DNA from: Chaetorhynchus papuensis | Taxonomy: Eukaryota > Chordata > Aves > Passeriformes > Rhipiduridae | Direction: 5' to 3' | Assembly (NCBI GenBank): GCA_013396525.1 | Contig: VWYX01000211.1 | Coordinates: 210,319 to 274,318 of the forward strand | Length of the DNA stretch: 64,000 nucleotides | In this document: positions 27,930 to 41,290 of the stretch, piece by piece | How the letters are laid out: each line of letters opens with the position of its first letter | Position numbering within the stretch: position 1 is the first letter of the stretch | Made by a program: the position numbers and the translations under genes | Notes under the pieces: generated by a model | Seen by the model: only the letters and a program-made list of their open reading frames with translations | Database searches by the model: none | What the model was told of the DNA's origin: nothing

Positions 27930-28165
27930 AAAATGAAACACATGAGGCTCTTTTTGAACATCAGGAAACATTTTATACTCTGTGTGTGTGACAGAGCACT
28001 GACACAAGTTGCCCAGGGTTGTTTCCATCCTTGAGGATATTCAAAAGCACCCTAGACAGGATCTGGGGCAACTGACTCCAGGAGCCCCTTCTTGAGCAGG
28101 GTGGTTTAGACCAGATGATCCCCAGAGATACCATCCAATCTCAACCATTCTGTGATTCTGTGGTT
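27930..28165 (+). mobile_element. CR1 LINE 3' fragment with octamer tail
   Basis: Plus-orientation CR1 3' untranslated region. The order is 'gaacatcaggaaacatttta' (27955), 'agttgcccagggttgtttcc' (28008), 'ccttgaggatattcaaaagc', 'gagcagggtggtttagacca' and finally 'ccattctgtgattctgtggt' (28145), which is two copies of the ATTCTGTG tail. A small loss relative to the usual CR1 ('gtggagtctcc' region) shows modest age. Most of ORF2 is missing by 5' truncation. Confidence 0.93.
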
Positions 28166-29357
28166 GAAGCCAAAGATGATCCTAAAGGAAGAACCTTTGC
28201 ACAAATCTCTATTGCCCTAATGTTTCCTTTCCAAGAAAAGGAAAGTGAAAAGGACCTTGCTGCACAGTTATGCTTTAACATTAGATTACAAGGTCAAGAC
28301 TAATTGGAAAGAAATAATCAATTATTCCTCGAATTTGCATTTTTTCTTTTTTTGGAGAGCATGAGCCCATTAGAATCATAGCTCCCTTAACATTCAGTAT
28401 TAACTGATTGTTCTGCCTTTGATTTTGTACAGTAAATTTATACTGAGCAACATTATTTAGACACTTTCATTAACCATTGAGACTTTTATTGTTTCAAATC
28501 TGGCAATAAAAAGCATGTTTCTTGAAATCAGCTTTGTAACCTGACAGTACTGGAAATAAACCCTATAGTCCTTTAATTTAAAATACTGTCTCAAAACGAG
28601 CTTATGCATCTCTGCATTTCCTGTTCAACAGTTTTTATCATAAGACACAGCAAAAAAAAGAAAATATTTCTTTAATTCTCTCATTATCTTACACATTACT
28701 CCTACAGATGCTGCCTCTGAACTACATTTATTTGAGAAAACAAGGTCCGTTTTCCCCCAAAAGTGACAAATTTTTTTATTTGCAAAATGCAGGTTTATCC
28801 TGAAGCTCTTTATTCATGATCAGTTTTTCTCGACATTTTTCCCTACTCTTCCTTGTTTGTTGAGATCACAAGGTCTTGTGTTCTGCTCTGTCTTTGATGA
28901 ATTGAAGTCCTGAAGGTATCTCCAGTGATAAGAAAAGGAAAACTTTATTTCAAAAGTTTTTCATTGAAAGTATTTCAACAGCAAATGCAATTGTATACAA
29001 ATAGAATTAAGAGAATAGGAGTTTTTCCTAACACACAAAAATCTTCTGAAAAATGAGAATGTCTGCAATTCTTCTAGCAAAACAATTTTAACTGGATAAG
29101 AACTTGTTGAACACATTAATTATTGCTCATGTGGAGAAGAATTCAGTTGTTGAACCATACTGTCACCACTGCCTGCACCTCTGTCTTGTAAAAATTTAGG
29201 AAAGGGAGTCCCCATTGTTTTCTTGGTTATCTGCAGACACAGCCAGCCCAGGGATGGCTGAGCCTTCCCCCTCTTACGTGGTGTATTTTCTGTCTGTCCA
29301 AGAGGCCAGGAGAATTTCACAGATAATATTGCAGAGCAACCAATTTGGCACTGTAAA
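28166..29357. other. AT-rich unique DNA, no gene seen
   Basis: The longest frame is 102 codons on the minus strand at 29120-29428. It enters the minisatellite and has no recognisable domain. No repeat family was seen. Confidence 0.55.
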
Positions 29358-29515
29358 TTTGGTACATTAGGACTCCCACTATCACAAATGCACAAATAGG
29401 GTGGTACTGACACAATAAATCTGGGCACATTTGCAATCCCAGATGCACAAATAGCATGAATTACGTTATAAGTCTGGGCACATTCCTTAAGATTCCAGAT
29501 TCACAAATACAGCAA
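29358..29515. repeat. three-copy minisatellite, about 53-56 bp period
   Basis: Imperfect tandem copies can be lined up on two anchors. 'TCTGGGCACATT' begins at 29420 and again at 29473. 'CACAAATA' begins at 29391, 29446 and 29502. The spacings (53, 55 and 56 bp) fit a degenerate unit of roughly 54 bp repeated about three times, with the first copy most diverged. No coding or regulatory role is visible. Confidence 0.7.
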
Positions 29516-29525
29516 TTTATTGATT

Positions 29526-30439
29526 GGTGTGACAGAATTAGGTTCAGAAATCACTGTTGATAAATACACTGATATCAGAAATCATAAGCAATAATATTAC
29601 TGCAGAATAAAGCTTATCAAATAAATGTACCTGTGGGGGAGGAGACGGGTACAGCCTTTTGACCTCCAGGATGCAGAAGCAGAATCTGACTTCCCTCTGC
29701 CCTTGAATTACATTTATATTGTTTTCTTTGAGAGTGGAGAAAAATTTTGATTTGATATGATTTCATCATTAGGTGGAGTTTGAGTGACTTTAGTCATATA
29801 TGTAAAGCACGTGCAGACTTTTACTTCATTAACATATCCAGAGGCATGAAAAGTCAAATGTATTTTCAAGTTAATGAAACATGGCTCATCTTTCAGCTGC
29901 TGTTTGGGTCATTCCTTTGGCTTAGTTCCCATTGCTCGCACTGATTTAAACAAAACATGACCACAACCCCTCTCAGTACCACTCCATCCTTTGTTTCCTG
30001 CCTCTTCCAGGGCAATACACCAAGTTCCCCCAAAGTCTCTGCTCCTAAGGTTTGCAGACAGTTTGTTTCTGGTTAACTATTGCCAACATGGCACTTCTTC
30101 TTGCTGAGGTTTGTCTTTCAGTATTTTTCCACAATCTCTCCCACTGAAGTGTTCCTATTATCATTTGGTTTTTTTCCAGGGACCTAAAAGTTATTGCAGT
30201 CAGAGGAGAGAGGAAAACAGAATACATGATAGCATTGCCATTATAGCTCTTGCTTTTCTATTAAGAAAAACCAATAAAAGCTCTATTCGTATCCTGGTTT
30301 TTGCTTTATTCCTGTCACTTCTTATCATTCTATATTCACAGTTTGCTTCCACTTCAGTGGAGTCTGAATTAAGAAAATACTTGAGACTCAAACCTCAAAA
30401 TTTCGGCAGTTGTCCTTCAGAGGAAGAGGACTGGTCCTG
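29526..30439. other. AT-rich unique DNA, no gene seen
   Basis: No repeat family was recognised. A 134-codon plus frame (30111-30515) begins here but runs into the CR1 tail that follows and has no motif. Its length is explained by chance plus the CR1 end. Confidence 0.55.
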
Positions 30440-30519
30440 TGCAGGGCCAGCAGCTGGGTTCAATGACCTTTGTGGGTCCCAGCTCAGCATATTCTGTGAT
30501 TCTGTGATTCTGTGATTAA
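30440..30519 (+). mobile_element. CR1 LINE extreme 3' end with octamer tail
   Basis: Only the last part of a CR1 is recognisable: a diverged form of the 'gatccttgtgggtcccttcc' block (here 'gacctttgtgggtcccagct', 30464), then 'attctgtgattctgtgattc' (30490), which is about three ATTCTGTG units. The left boundary is uncertain; similarity fades before 30440. Confidence 0.85.
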
Positions 30520-31244
30520 GGGCAAAGACAGCTGCGGTTTCCTGAAGTGCAAAATAAAACATGCATATCATACAGCTGGAATGTGGGTTACTATAGGAAG
30601 GGTATGATATGCTAGAAAACAGTTATTTAAATAGGGACTTGATTAAATATTTGGTTTCAGTTGGATAGTGTGAGCAACAACAGGCACATTTTCTCTGTGT
30701 TTCCATTCAAGAGAGGCTCAGGTGAGAAAAGCTGAAGCACTTGTTTGGTGTAGTCTGATGTTTACAAGGTGCTATGTCCAGGTGTTGGGATAATATGTCC
30801 AAACCTAGTGTTTAAATCCTGTCTTTCCAAAAGGAATCTGATTGTCAACTTCCTAAATCTGTGCTTTGTCTCTTCTCAAATTTTGAAATTTATGATAACC
30901 TTTCAGATCAGGAGATGTCTATGCTTAGCTGAATATTCAGTGTAATCAGACAAGGTGGAAGGTCTTTCCTAGTTATTGAAAGACTTCTATAGATTTTCTT
31001 TTCGAAATAATTTTTTGCTTTTAGGCTCATAAAACTTTGGTCATATGTGTTTCTTAGATTTACTGTGGTTTTCTCCTCCTTCACCAGTTGCCAAATCACC
31101 AGCTGATCAGTTTAAAAAAATGCAAAACTGATGTACAATTGTAAGTTATTTATCAAACGTTAGCAGGCAGCTGAAGAGCAACTTTTATCACATCTGCCTG
31201 TGATTTTGCCAAAATACAATGAGAATTAACATTTTACTGGCTGC

Positions 31245-31305
31245 TAAAAAAACCCCAAAAAACCAAACAAAAAAATCCAACAACCCCAGAAAAATAATCC
31301 ACAAA
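31245..31305. repeat. A/C-rich low-complexity tract
   Basis: Alternating A-runs and C-runs, a simple-sequence type common in bird DNA. No unit of constant length. Confidence 0.7.
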
Positions 31306-34300
31306 AGCACTCTAAGAACAGCACTGGTGGCATTCATTTAAACCTCACTGTAATGTAATATAATGCAGAGTAAACTTCAGATACTGCTCTCACCCTCCCT
31401 GGTGACTGTGAAAACATTTGCTAATTGCCTGTACTCCCACGATCCTCCTTCCTTCTGCTGAGACTCTCCATCAGTAGCTGCATAATCATCAGTCTTTGAA
31501 GTCAGAAGCAGTCTGCTAACAGAGCAATTAGTTGAAGCACCAAGAGCCAAAGGTGGTAGATGTGTTCCTTTTTTTTGTGACATATAAACAGCATTTATCA
31601 TGGACTTGAAAAAGATGAATAATATACACATGGATTTGCTACATGTTTTTATTTTTTCTGTTTGAACAAGGTGAATGAATGCCAGCTACTACTTTTTGAA
31701 AAGAGGGTTGTCAGGCCAGAGAAGCTGATGTGTCAGATCCCAGGAACCTGACCTACAACACATGTCATGTGGCATGAAGGATCCACGTCTGAACAGCTGA
31801 AATGCCATTCATCTGACTGAATGTAGTCATTTTATACTAGAAGCAGCTATCTGGACCTCCATTTTTGTCAGTGGGAAGAAATAGATTAATTGCTTCTTAG
31901 AAGTAATTTGAAGCTTTATTTAAAGTACATACATAATGGTGCATGGCCATTCTGAGATAGTTTTATGGCACTAATCAAAATGGACATAGTCATTGCATTA
32001 GTTGGACCTCAAACCAAAATGATCTTGCCTGGGCATCTGGATATAGGAACAATATTGAATATTACTGGGTAATAGCAAAAGACCTGGTTTAAAGTTAATT
32101 TCTTAGAATTTTTACTGTTACCTATTGCATTGCAAAGTCATAGACACACTTCAACATTTTGGGAAGCCTTGAATACGATTTTCCTTCTTTTTCAAATCCA
32201 TAAACTTCAAAATCATCTCCACACAAAGTCTTGTTGCTACAGCAGTTATATGACAAGAGTCCTTTTAAAGTTGCTGCATTGATCTGAACGAGCTCGTCAA
32301 GGCACCTTTACAGATACTTCCACAGTATCTGCTTCACTTTTTAATGCGTTTAGTGAAGAAAAGGGAGATAAATACTAGCATTCCAGAAAATAACACTTGT
32401 TTGTATTTATAATTATCCACCTGAAATGAATGACAAGAACAAAACATAACAAAAGCACCATAATTATGCCCTGATAATCCAGTTCTGTTTTATTAATAAA
32501 AATTCTTTAAAAGAGAGAGCAATGTAAAATCCTGTTTCCACCTCCACCCACCTTTCATTTTTTATCTTGTGTGAAGCTTCAGGTTTTTTTTAAAGACTGG
32601 AGGCAGATGAGAGTGAGCTGAAGAATCACCTTTGTTGCAGAGTAGAGGAAAAGGGAGAAAGGAAAAAGAATAGTATGCATATTGTTATTATGTGATATTC
32701 AGTGCAAACAGAACTCTAGAGTGCTGCCCAAAGACAGCACCTCTTTACTGAAACGATTTACTATGTGCACACTCTGAGCCACAGATGCATAATTTAAATA
32801 ACAAATCTGCCTTGTAAATATGTTTTACCGCCTCCACTACGGCTTGGACAATGCAAACTGAATTTGTTTCTGTAGACAGAAATGTTTTTTAAAGTGCAGT
32901 ATGTTACACAGACAGGCTAGAGACACACTAGGCTGCATTTTATTGAACACAGAACTTTTTTTTAATGTGAATTTTATCTTGAATTTGCAGTTAAAAAATA
33001 TGCTCAATGGACATACAGTATTACTAATCATGGAAAGCTATTTTATCACATGTGGGGACACAGGGTATTACTGTGTGAACTTTTCCTTTTTCTAATAAAC
33101 AGTATGAAGGTATTCCCTTCTCCCCAACCCCCCTTTAAAAGTTCTAAATACAATGAATGTATGAAGTAGCAGTTTAGATGGGTTTATTGTGGGAGCTGTA
33201 GTACAAATGGGCCCTATGTCCCATGGAGAAGGTGGAGTAGAAGGCAAGAGGCCATGGTAATAGGGCAGAGAGAAGTGAGATCTGGGAAGAGCCTTGAGAG
33301 ACTGGATTCAGCAAGGTGCGTTTGTTCTAAGACAGATTGAAAATTACACTGAAGCTCATGTACAGGAAGGTAAGTTTTGTCCTGAAATTTTACTTTTTAT
33401 TGCAAAGTTGGAGGGTTTGTTGTTTTTCCTCAAAGCAGGGAGAGAGGAAATCACTCTTCATGTGATTTATCTAAAGATTAAATGTTGCACTTTATATGAA
33501 AGTTACCTCTGCATAAATTCAGGACATAAAATTTCCTCATATTATTCAAACCTAGCAAAGACAGATGAGTTAAATCAAGCTTCACTCCATAAATTTGTAC
33601 AAGTATGATTTGTGCTCAGTCGAGTGAGAGAGTATGGCAAGATATTTAAGGCCAGCATGTCTTGTAGCAATCAGTCTAAATAAAACAAAACAGAAATCTC
33701 TTGCCTAATCAAAGGTACATGTGCAATCACAGAGTAGAGACACCCAAACATGGAAACAACAATCTCTCTGTTAAATTAGGCAGAGATCTCCTCAGTCTCC
33801 AGTGTGTCTTTGGTAAGTCAGATATCACACGTGCCTTCCAGGGCACTTGGTATCACTTATGCTCTTCTATCTGAGTGTCTGATTTCTCTTTTTATCTGTG
33901 CATCAACAATTATGTTGGGATCTGAGGTATTTCCAGTTCATGAACAGAAGTTACTGGGGGAAGCAGGAGGAGTAAGGAGGCTATGAGCATTCTGGCAAGG
34001 ACCGATGCAGCTGCTTTTCTTTTGCCTACCTGATGGAGAAAGGGCTGCGCTGTAATGCAACACCCACCTGAGCTGCACAGGCACCCCTGCCCACCAAAGC
34101 TTTGCAAAAGGCAGTGGGGAAGACAAAACCATCCCTGTCCAGTCATGTCCTTTAAAATAAAGCAGTTTAAATTGTTTTCTAAGGAAATCTATCTTAAGTA
34201 AACAAACTTCAATACATATCTAGCTTTGTCAAAGCTGCTGTCACCTCCATAGGGAGAAACCTGTTTCTCAGATTCATTTCCCATGCTATTAATGCAGAAG

Positions 34301-34773
34301 GAAGAGGAAGGGAGAACAAAGAGAAAATGTGTGTCTGCATTAGGATACAGCACAGACCAAAACCAAATGAATGTATTGAGTGAAACAGGTGAGGCTGAGG
34401 ATCCACTGTCAACACTGATTTGTGGGCAGAGCTGTTTACTTCAAAATCTCTTGTCTGGTCTCATAACAAGAACCTTTTTTTAATCCACGTAGTTTTTCTC
34501 TAGAATTTGGTGAGTTTTTTTATTTTTTTAATGACTAGCATAATATTGTGGCTTGATTATTTCATGAAGATTTGTTAAAAAAACTTCCTGGTTTTGCATA
34601 ATGTTACTGATTGAAAACGTCCTGTCCTATATATTTGAATTCACTTTCCTCATGTACAACTGGTAGTGACTAATTTTTATTTATATGTCTACACTTTCAA
34701 GGATCCTTTTAGTTGAGCGCTTATTTGCAGAGTAATCCTAGAGGAATTCCCTCCCACTTCCACTTAGCAACAG

Positions 34774-34803
34774 GTGTATATATATATATGTATATATATA
34801 TAT
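34774..34803. repeat. TA microsatellite
   Basis: A run of TA units interrupted once by TG near 34789-34790. Ordinary simple sequence. Confidence 0.88.
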
Positions 34804-37800
34804 CTGGCATTTGAGCAAGTAAAATTTATCTTTTGAAACTCCATCTGCTTATGTGGGAACAAACTAGAGCATGTAAACATCTCTGTGAAGATTTCTTTCA
34901 AAATGCAGTTAAGAATTTTTCTTAACAGTCTGAAGTACTGCTTTGTTCTATTTTGTCATATTTAGGTATGTTTTAGCAGACAAATTTATTGCCCAGTATT
35001 TGAAGAACTGAAAAAGTACCTATTTGTGCCAGTGTGCATCTATGGTTACTTTTACATCAATATAGTGGTTTGGAAAAGGAATGCACTTTCAAAAACAAAA
35101 CCCATTACATTTATTCTATTTCTTTGGTTTTTTTTGTTATCACAGACCAGCATCAGAGCACACATAATGGATTCTTCTAGTGTAAAACTAAACCCAAATA
35201 CTTGTTCCAAAAACTTTGTTAAGGCAGGTAATCATGCTGAGAAGATTGTTTCTACATTTGTGCTTCCAACCTAATTTAAGAGATGTTCAACAAATAATGG
35301 CAAAGATTTTCTGAAAGATGGGGGTTTGGTGTTTGTAGCAGAGGGAGAGGACAGAGGAATGTACAATAGAAACATAAGAGAGAGTCTAAATCTCCAAAGA
35401 CATTGAATATAAGCTTTTCATGATCATATATATTTCACGAGTGTATTTATTTCTGTAAGAAACTTTTTTAAGCATGGAATTCATAGACAAGTTCAGATTG
35501 CCTGAAAATCAAAGTAATTTACAGAATTTTCTTGAGCCTCAGTTCTAGACACCCCTTAGCAATACTGAGAGCAGGTCTTAAGGAAATTTCCTGGTGTTCA
35601 GCTACTGACAAACCACAGAGATAAATTATTCAAAATAATTTATTCAAAATAAATTATGTAGCCTACCCAGTTTATTCAGACTTCTCTAAAATTCTAGACA
35701 GTTATTTAACAAGTTTGTAGCTAATGTTTTTGAACTGCACATCTAAATTGCCTCTAGAATTCATGTGTGAATATATTATATTTGTATATACATATACATT
35801 ATGGTGGGCTAGAACACTAATGGTGCAGACAAGGCATGTCAGATTCTGCAGAGTATGATTATGATTCAAGACAAAGACTGAAAGGAGAGTAGAGGAAAAC
35901 CTTTTTCATCTTCTCTAAATTACTGCCTTTTCTCTGAAAGATCAAGTGATAGATGATGTTTGGGGACAATTTGAAACAGAAAGTGTTCTGTTTCCAGTAT
36001 GCATGCTTGATATCAAGAAACAAACTGCTGGAACTCCCAAAAAAACCAGACAGGTTAGTGTCCCCATGTTTCAAGCTAGTTTCTGCTTTGTTTAATGATT
36101 GCATTTAGTGTATAAATTATAGTCTACTCTATTAATATCTCATCTTTGCTCCTCAGGTATTATAAATCCACCACAATATCACCAATGACTGTTAACTGTC
36201 AGTGGTATATTACTAAATAGCTGGCTTTATCCAGGGGCATAAAAATATCTCTCACAGCACTTCATAGAGTTCATGGTATTTGTTCACAGTATTGGGAAGT
36301 ACAATATTGAATATACTAGTTTTAAAAATTTTTATATCACCTTTTGAAATGGTAAAGTCTAGCTTGCAAAACCTTTAAATCATACTTTAATTTATGCCTA
36401 TATGTTTCAGATTGTATATATTACACTCATGTTTGTATAACTTTATTTTTAGTTTTGTATATAGTTTTCTCAGAAATTTGGAAATGTTTAAAGGACAACA
36501 GTGTCAAAAATTGCCATTTCCACAATGTCAAATAAGACGTAAGGTGGAAACTAGGCCAAGTTACATACCAAAAAATCCTTTAAACATGGTAGAAGCTGGA
36601 AGTATGAGAGTTTTAGACTGTTTAGTTGTTCTCCCTACATTAACTGGCAAAACTTGAATGCTTTATTGGGCTTCCAAATAAATGTACACAAAGTTGTCTC
36701 AGAGACAGGAAGGATTACGTGTTAAGAACCACCATATGGCTGACATAACAGTGTTTATGTGCTTAATTTAGGACATGCATAGGCAGTTAATCATTTGGAT
36801 ATGAAAATATTCATGTTTATTAAAAAAAAAGAGAAATTTACGCCTTCAATTTTTAAAGTTCTGTTTATAATAGCTGTTGTCTCAAGAACTCAAACACATT
36901 TTTCTTAGGCAAATTACTCTGATTTCCTATTTCTGAATCAGAATGACTCACATTTCATTACTATTTGAAGATGAAGGTTCCCTGTCAGTAATGCCTGAGG
37001 AACGTACTGTCAATATCTTCCCTCATGTGTACGGGCCGCCTGAAATAAACTACTGGCTCCTGAGTGTCTGTGCTTGTGACAACCTGTCAGCAAATCACAG
37101 AATGCTCACAGAACTGCATCAGTGGTTCTGCATGTGGTACACAACTTAACCAGCAAACCAAGAGCCTGGCTTGTCCTCTGGCTCGGGAGTCCAGCTCATT
37201 GTGAGGTCAAGCTGAATGGCTGAAAGTCACACAGGAAGGTGAGGAAGCATAGATGGTCCCAAGGGATACTCCCTGGACAGCCACACCAGGCAAGGCGTTT
37301 CTGTTGTCCACGCAGCTGCTCCAGTTAGGAAGGACTACAGCATTTTGATCTAAGCCATTTCTCTTTCACTGTGAAAAGGGTCTGAGGATCTTTGTTGTGG
37401 ATCCATTGTGTTGCATGTCTGAAATATTATGATAATTCCCCTGATCAATAAATAGTGATGCAGACTACAGACTTTAGCTAAGAAAGGAGAAACTATGCTG
37501 GTATAATTCAGTTTATATGTGTATTTGTATATGTTTCTGGCAAGCTCAGGACTATGGGCAGAATTTTGAGACGTCTTCTGTGAACTCTAATGTGCTGTGA
37601 GCATGTTCCAGTACAGCACAACAGAATATTATTTTGTGACTGACAGGAAGGAATTCTGACTCCCTGACCCTTATTGCGAAGACTGAAAAAGACTGAATGG
37701 GCTTTAGTGGACAAATGTCAGTGCCATGTACTGTTTCATCTCCCTTCAGAGGTGAGAAGTAGTGTAACCTTCCATTTTTTTAAGTGTAATGCATTTTGGA

Positions 37801-40800
37801 GAGTGACACGCAGACTACCTGACAGCATGAGCTTGAAAGGAACCATTGATCCCTTTTACTTCTGTTTTAACTAGATGTAACTTTAATATCTCAGTGTCCT
37901 TTGAATATTCTGCAGATTTCAAGCATTAACAGAAGGAGTTCAAAAGGGCCCTGAAATGACACACTGAATCCAGCATACCAGTCTGGTTGCCAATGCCAAG
38001 CTTCCAAAGCCAGTCATGGTTCAGATTTACCTCAGAGATCTCTAGTTCAAATTTCAGGACAATTTATCCCTGCATATGCTCACAGGAGAATAGTTCCTCA
38101 GGATGCTGTCCATGGAGACAATATTGCAGCAAATGCAACATAAATACCTTTCTGCTTCATTATTTTTCTTTCAGAATGGTTCATATAGAAATTGTGAGAT
38201 GAGATGTGTATACTAGTCTTAAACTGAATTCTGCACTCCTAGCTTTGTGATTAAAATACCTTTTTAATTTGGCAGTTATGAATATCAGGGCCACTAAATT
38301 CAAACACATTTTATGCAACATAACTGATAAAGAATTATGATTAATAGCCCATCTCTTGGTGGGGCAGTACCCACAGACTGACTGTGAGAGGTTAACATGC
38401 TGTGTCCCTGGTGGTAAAGAAACCACATGGCACTTCTCTTACCTAAACAATGAAATTTTCATCTCTGCTGTGAAGAGGTCAAAGAAAATGGCAAGAAATC
38501 AAATGTGCAGTGGATAATAATCAGAATTAGTAGAGGAGTTGGAAAAAAAATTATAGGTTACTTGCCACTCTTAATTGTAGGTTTTGAACCTTTTGTTATA
38601 ATTCCAGACATCTATGTAGGAAGAACCACTAATTAAGCTCAATCAGCACCAAACCATGAACATGTGTATTACACACTGTTTGTTGATAATAGGCCAGGCT
38701 GTGCTAAGAAAGGAACATGTTCCAGTAGAATGTCACTGAAAAGAAAGAAGGGGTGGGTACATAAAACATGGCATTCTTATATGAGATGGACTGAACAGTT
38801 GCCTTCTTTTGCAAAAGCATGAATACACTTTTGTTATTTGGGCTGTAGTCCAATTACTGTATTGATCAGTGCACATTGTCTGGCTCAAAGGAGAATCATC
38901 ATTATGTTTAAAATTGTTTATTTCGATCTTGTAAATCTGTCACTCCAATATTGTAAAACTGTCATTCCTCAAGCCAAAGAATTTTACTTTTTTTTCGGCT
39001 CTCAGACAAGTGTAGAAACTCTGTGCTTATGCCGAAAGCAGCTGCCCCCAAGCTGATGGGTGAAGGGCCTTTGGCAGCCGTAGTCAAATGCTGTATAATT
39101 GCATTCAGCTCTTCCCAGGTTTTGACTCTGCCAATAGGTAGGGATGGTCTTTTTAAGGCAGCAGATTTCACTGCAGTCACTGGCAAACAAGGTTACAGGC
39201 ATGAAGTAGCCCCTGACTGCATTGAAAGTAGGGGACAAGGTTTCCCATTGTGGGGATTCCCATTTGTTGAACTGCAGAGAATAACCTATTTCTTGTGACT
39301 ATTTGACATTTCTGAGCAGTCAAAAAAACGCAAAAGCATGGGCAGACCTAGATTTATGGAAGCCTTACACATGCTCATGAAGACTTAAAGATTACATTAT
39401 TATTAAATTGCTTTATACCTACTTATTAAATCTTAAGACTGCATATTATTATTTTTTAAAACTTTATTAATCTGTTAATATTAAATATTATTAGGTAGGG
39501 CCACACTTAATATGAAAAAATATTTTATTTTAAAATTAATTTGTAGTAAAACACAGTTATTTCACTTCATTTTAGGTCAAACATGATCAGAAATTCTTAT
39601 CTTTCTTGTGGTATGCATAGGAAAGGACTGAAAATAGTATAATTTATCTGCTTCTAACAACAAAGCCTACAAAGACATTTTGGTTTCTTACTCATGTTTT
39701 AATGCCTCATTGTCCACTGTTTATCACAGGGACTTTGAGAGTTCTAATAACTTCTTTGGATGTGACATTTTTATTATGAGTCTATTAAAATGCAGATAAA
39801 CTCTCCAGGACATTTTACAGTTTCCTGTAGGTACCTCCAACAGACAGACCAGTCCTCCCAGTATTCACTATGAATGAATGAGAGAGTCTCAGAAATATAC
39901 AATTGAAAGACCTAAATAAATATGATTACAAAAGATAAAATCATAGTGATAGATCACCAGCTGAATTATCAGGGTGCATTGTGGCCTACTCTAACTAAGC
40001 CATGGTTTAATTTTAGGGCTATATACATTTTAGGGCTAATTCTGAGCTCATTTACATTAGATATGTGCTTACTTGAATCAATTTTTAGGCCTAAAAATTA
40101 TGTACCTAGAGAATCCAATTCAGAGGTGTATCAAGGAAAGCATCAGCAATACTCTAAGGAAGAAAATGAATTCCTGTCTAGACAGCCAGCAACATGCACC
40201 CCGTTTGTCTTCTATATCTGCAAATTAATCCCCGAAGCATTTGAAGTTATCTGTTCCTGCTGCAAATGACCTGGCACATTTGAGTTACTGACTTAGCAAT
40301 GCTGAAAGTTCTGGCTGTGGGCTGTGGTTGGTTGCAAAAGTGTGTAAAATTTAATAGCAGGCACCTACTCAGGGAATAAAAGATGATGAATGAGATCCCT
40401 TTTGTGGGATCTGGTGAGCGGGTTGGCTGTCAGACTCTGACTTGTTTTGTTGAGGACTAGGTCAGTGGGCTTTGAGGGAAACTGAGGGGGACTCCTGTGT
40501 CCAGCACACACCAGTGTTGGTGTTGCATGGTGCTTTGCCCTGTGGAAAGCTTTCAATTTTAAGTCTGCTGTTTTTCACTTCTAGCACTACAGTCTTCCTT
40601 TCATTTTGTATTCAACCTGACGCACACGCAACCCCAGACTGCTGTGGCAGTACCTTTCACTTTTTTATCCCAAAGTTCTGTTAGCCTCAGCCTCATGCTG
40701 GAGGATTCAGGAAATATTATCTCATCTGTAAAGCTGGGATGTGTAGGAAATGATTGCCACTGAAATGTGAATTTTCCTTTTCCAGACATTGCTTCAGAGT

Positions 40801-41092
40801 TTTTAGTTGATAACCTTATGCTAGGGAACACATAAATCTTAACAGATAACTCTAGTAGAAAATAGTGATATAGGTGGCCAGTAAGCATTTGCTGATAATG
40901 CACATGCAGAAAGCTAAACAGCCAATCGATGAGTGCAACATCTGTGCCTGATAAAAAGTCTCATACTGCAATGCAACAGTCCTGGTGAAACCATACTGTT
41001 ACTGTGTAAAAATTATTCAGAGGAACATCTTCAGCACAGATGAGGATGAGCTGGGGCAATCCTCACCAGTTATTTTATTGGCCAGTGACTTG

Positions 41093-41290
41093 GAGTTTTC
41101 CCTTCTTTCCCTTTCCCTTTCCCTTTCCCTTTCCCTTTCCCTTTCCCTTTCCCTTTCCCTTTCCCTTNNNNNNNNNNNNNNNNNNNNNNNNNNNNNNNNN
41201 NNNNNNNNNNNNNNNNNNNNGAGTTTTCCCTTCTTTCCCTTTCCCTTTCCCTTTTCCTTTCCCTTCCCCTTCCCCTTCCCCTTTCCCTTG
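41093..41290. repeat. CCCTTT pyrimidine tract broken by an assembly gap
   Basis: A nearly perfect CCCTTT hexamer array runs from about 41107 to 41167. It is followed by 53 Ns (41168-41220) and then a more degenerate CCCTTT/CCCCTT array to about 41290. The 5' flank GAGTTTTCCCTTCTTTCC at 41093 reappears immediately after the gap at 41221, with about 31 identical bases before the two copies differ. The complementary strand is (GGGAAA)n. Apparent frames of 77-132 codons across this region are repeat translations, not genes. Confidence 0.95.
41168..41220. other. assembly gap (53 N)
   Basis: Unresolved bases inside the CCCTTT array. The true length of the array is therefore unknown. Confidence 0.99.

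Larger units (their letters stand above)
30520..41092. other. AT-rich unique DNA, no gene seen
   Basis: Over 10 kb without a recognisable gene. It contains A/C-rich simple sequence (31245-31305), a TA run (34774-34803) and slightly GC-richer patches at 33990-34140, 37020-37340, 39010-39260 and 40390-40560. None of these gives a recognisable protein. The 39.0-39.3 kb patch is open on both strands and may be an old dispersed sequence. Frames of up to 115 codons (39922-40269, plus) lack motifs. Confidence 0.5.

Noticed and set aside
30111..30515. 134-codon plus frame with a hydrophobic stretch
   Set aside because: It ends in a CR1 3' tail and shows no family motif or splice structure; chance frame.
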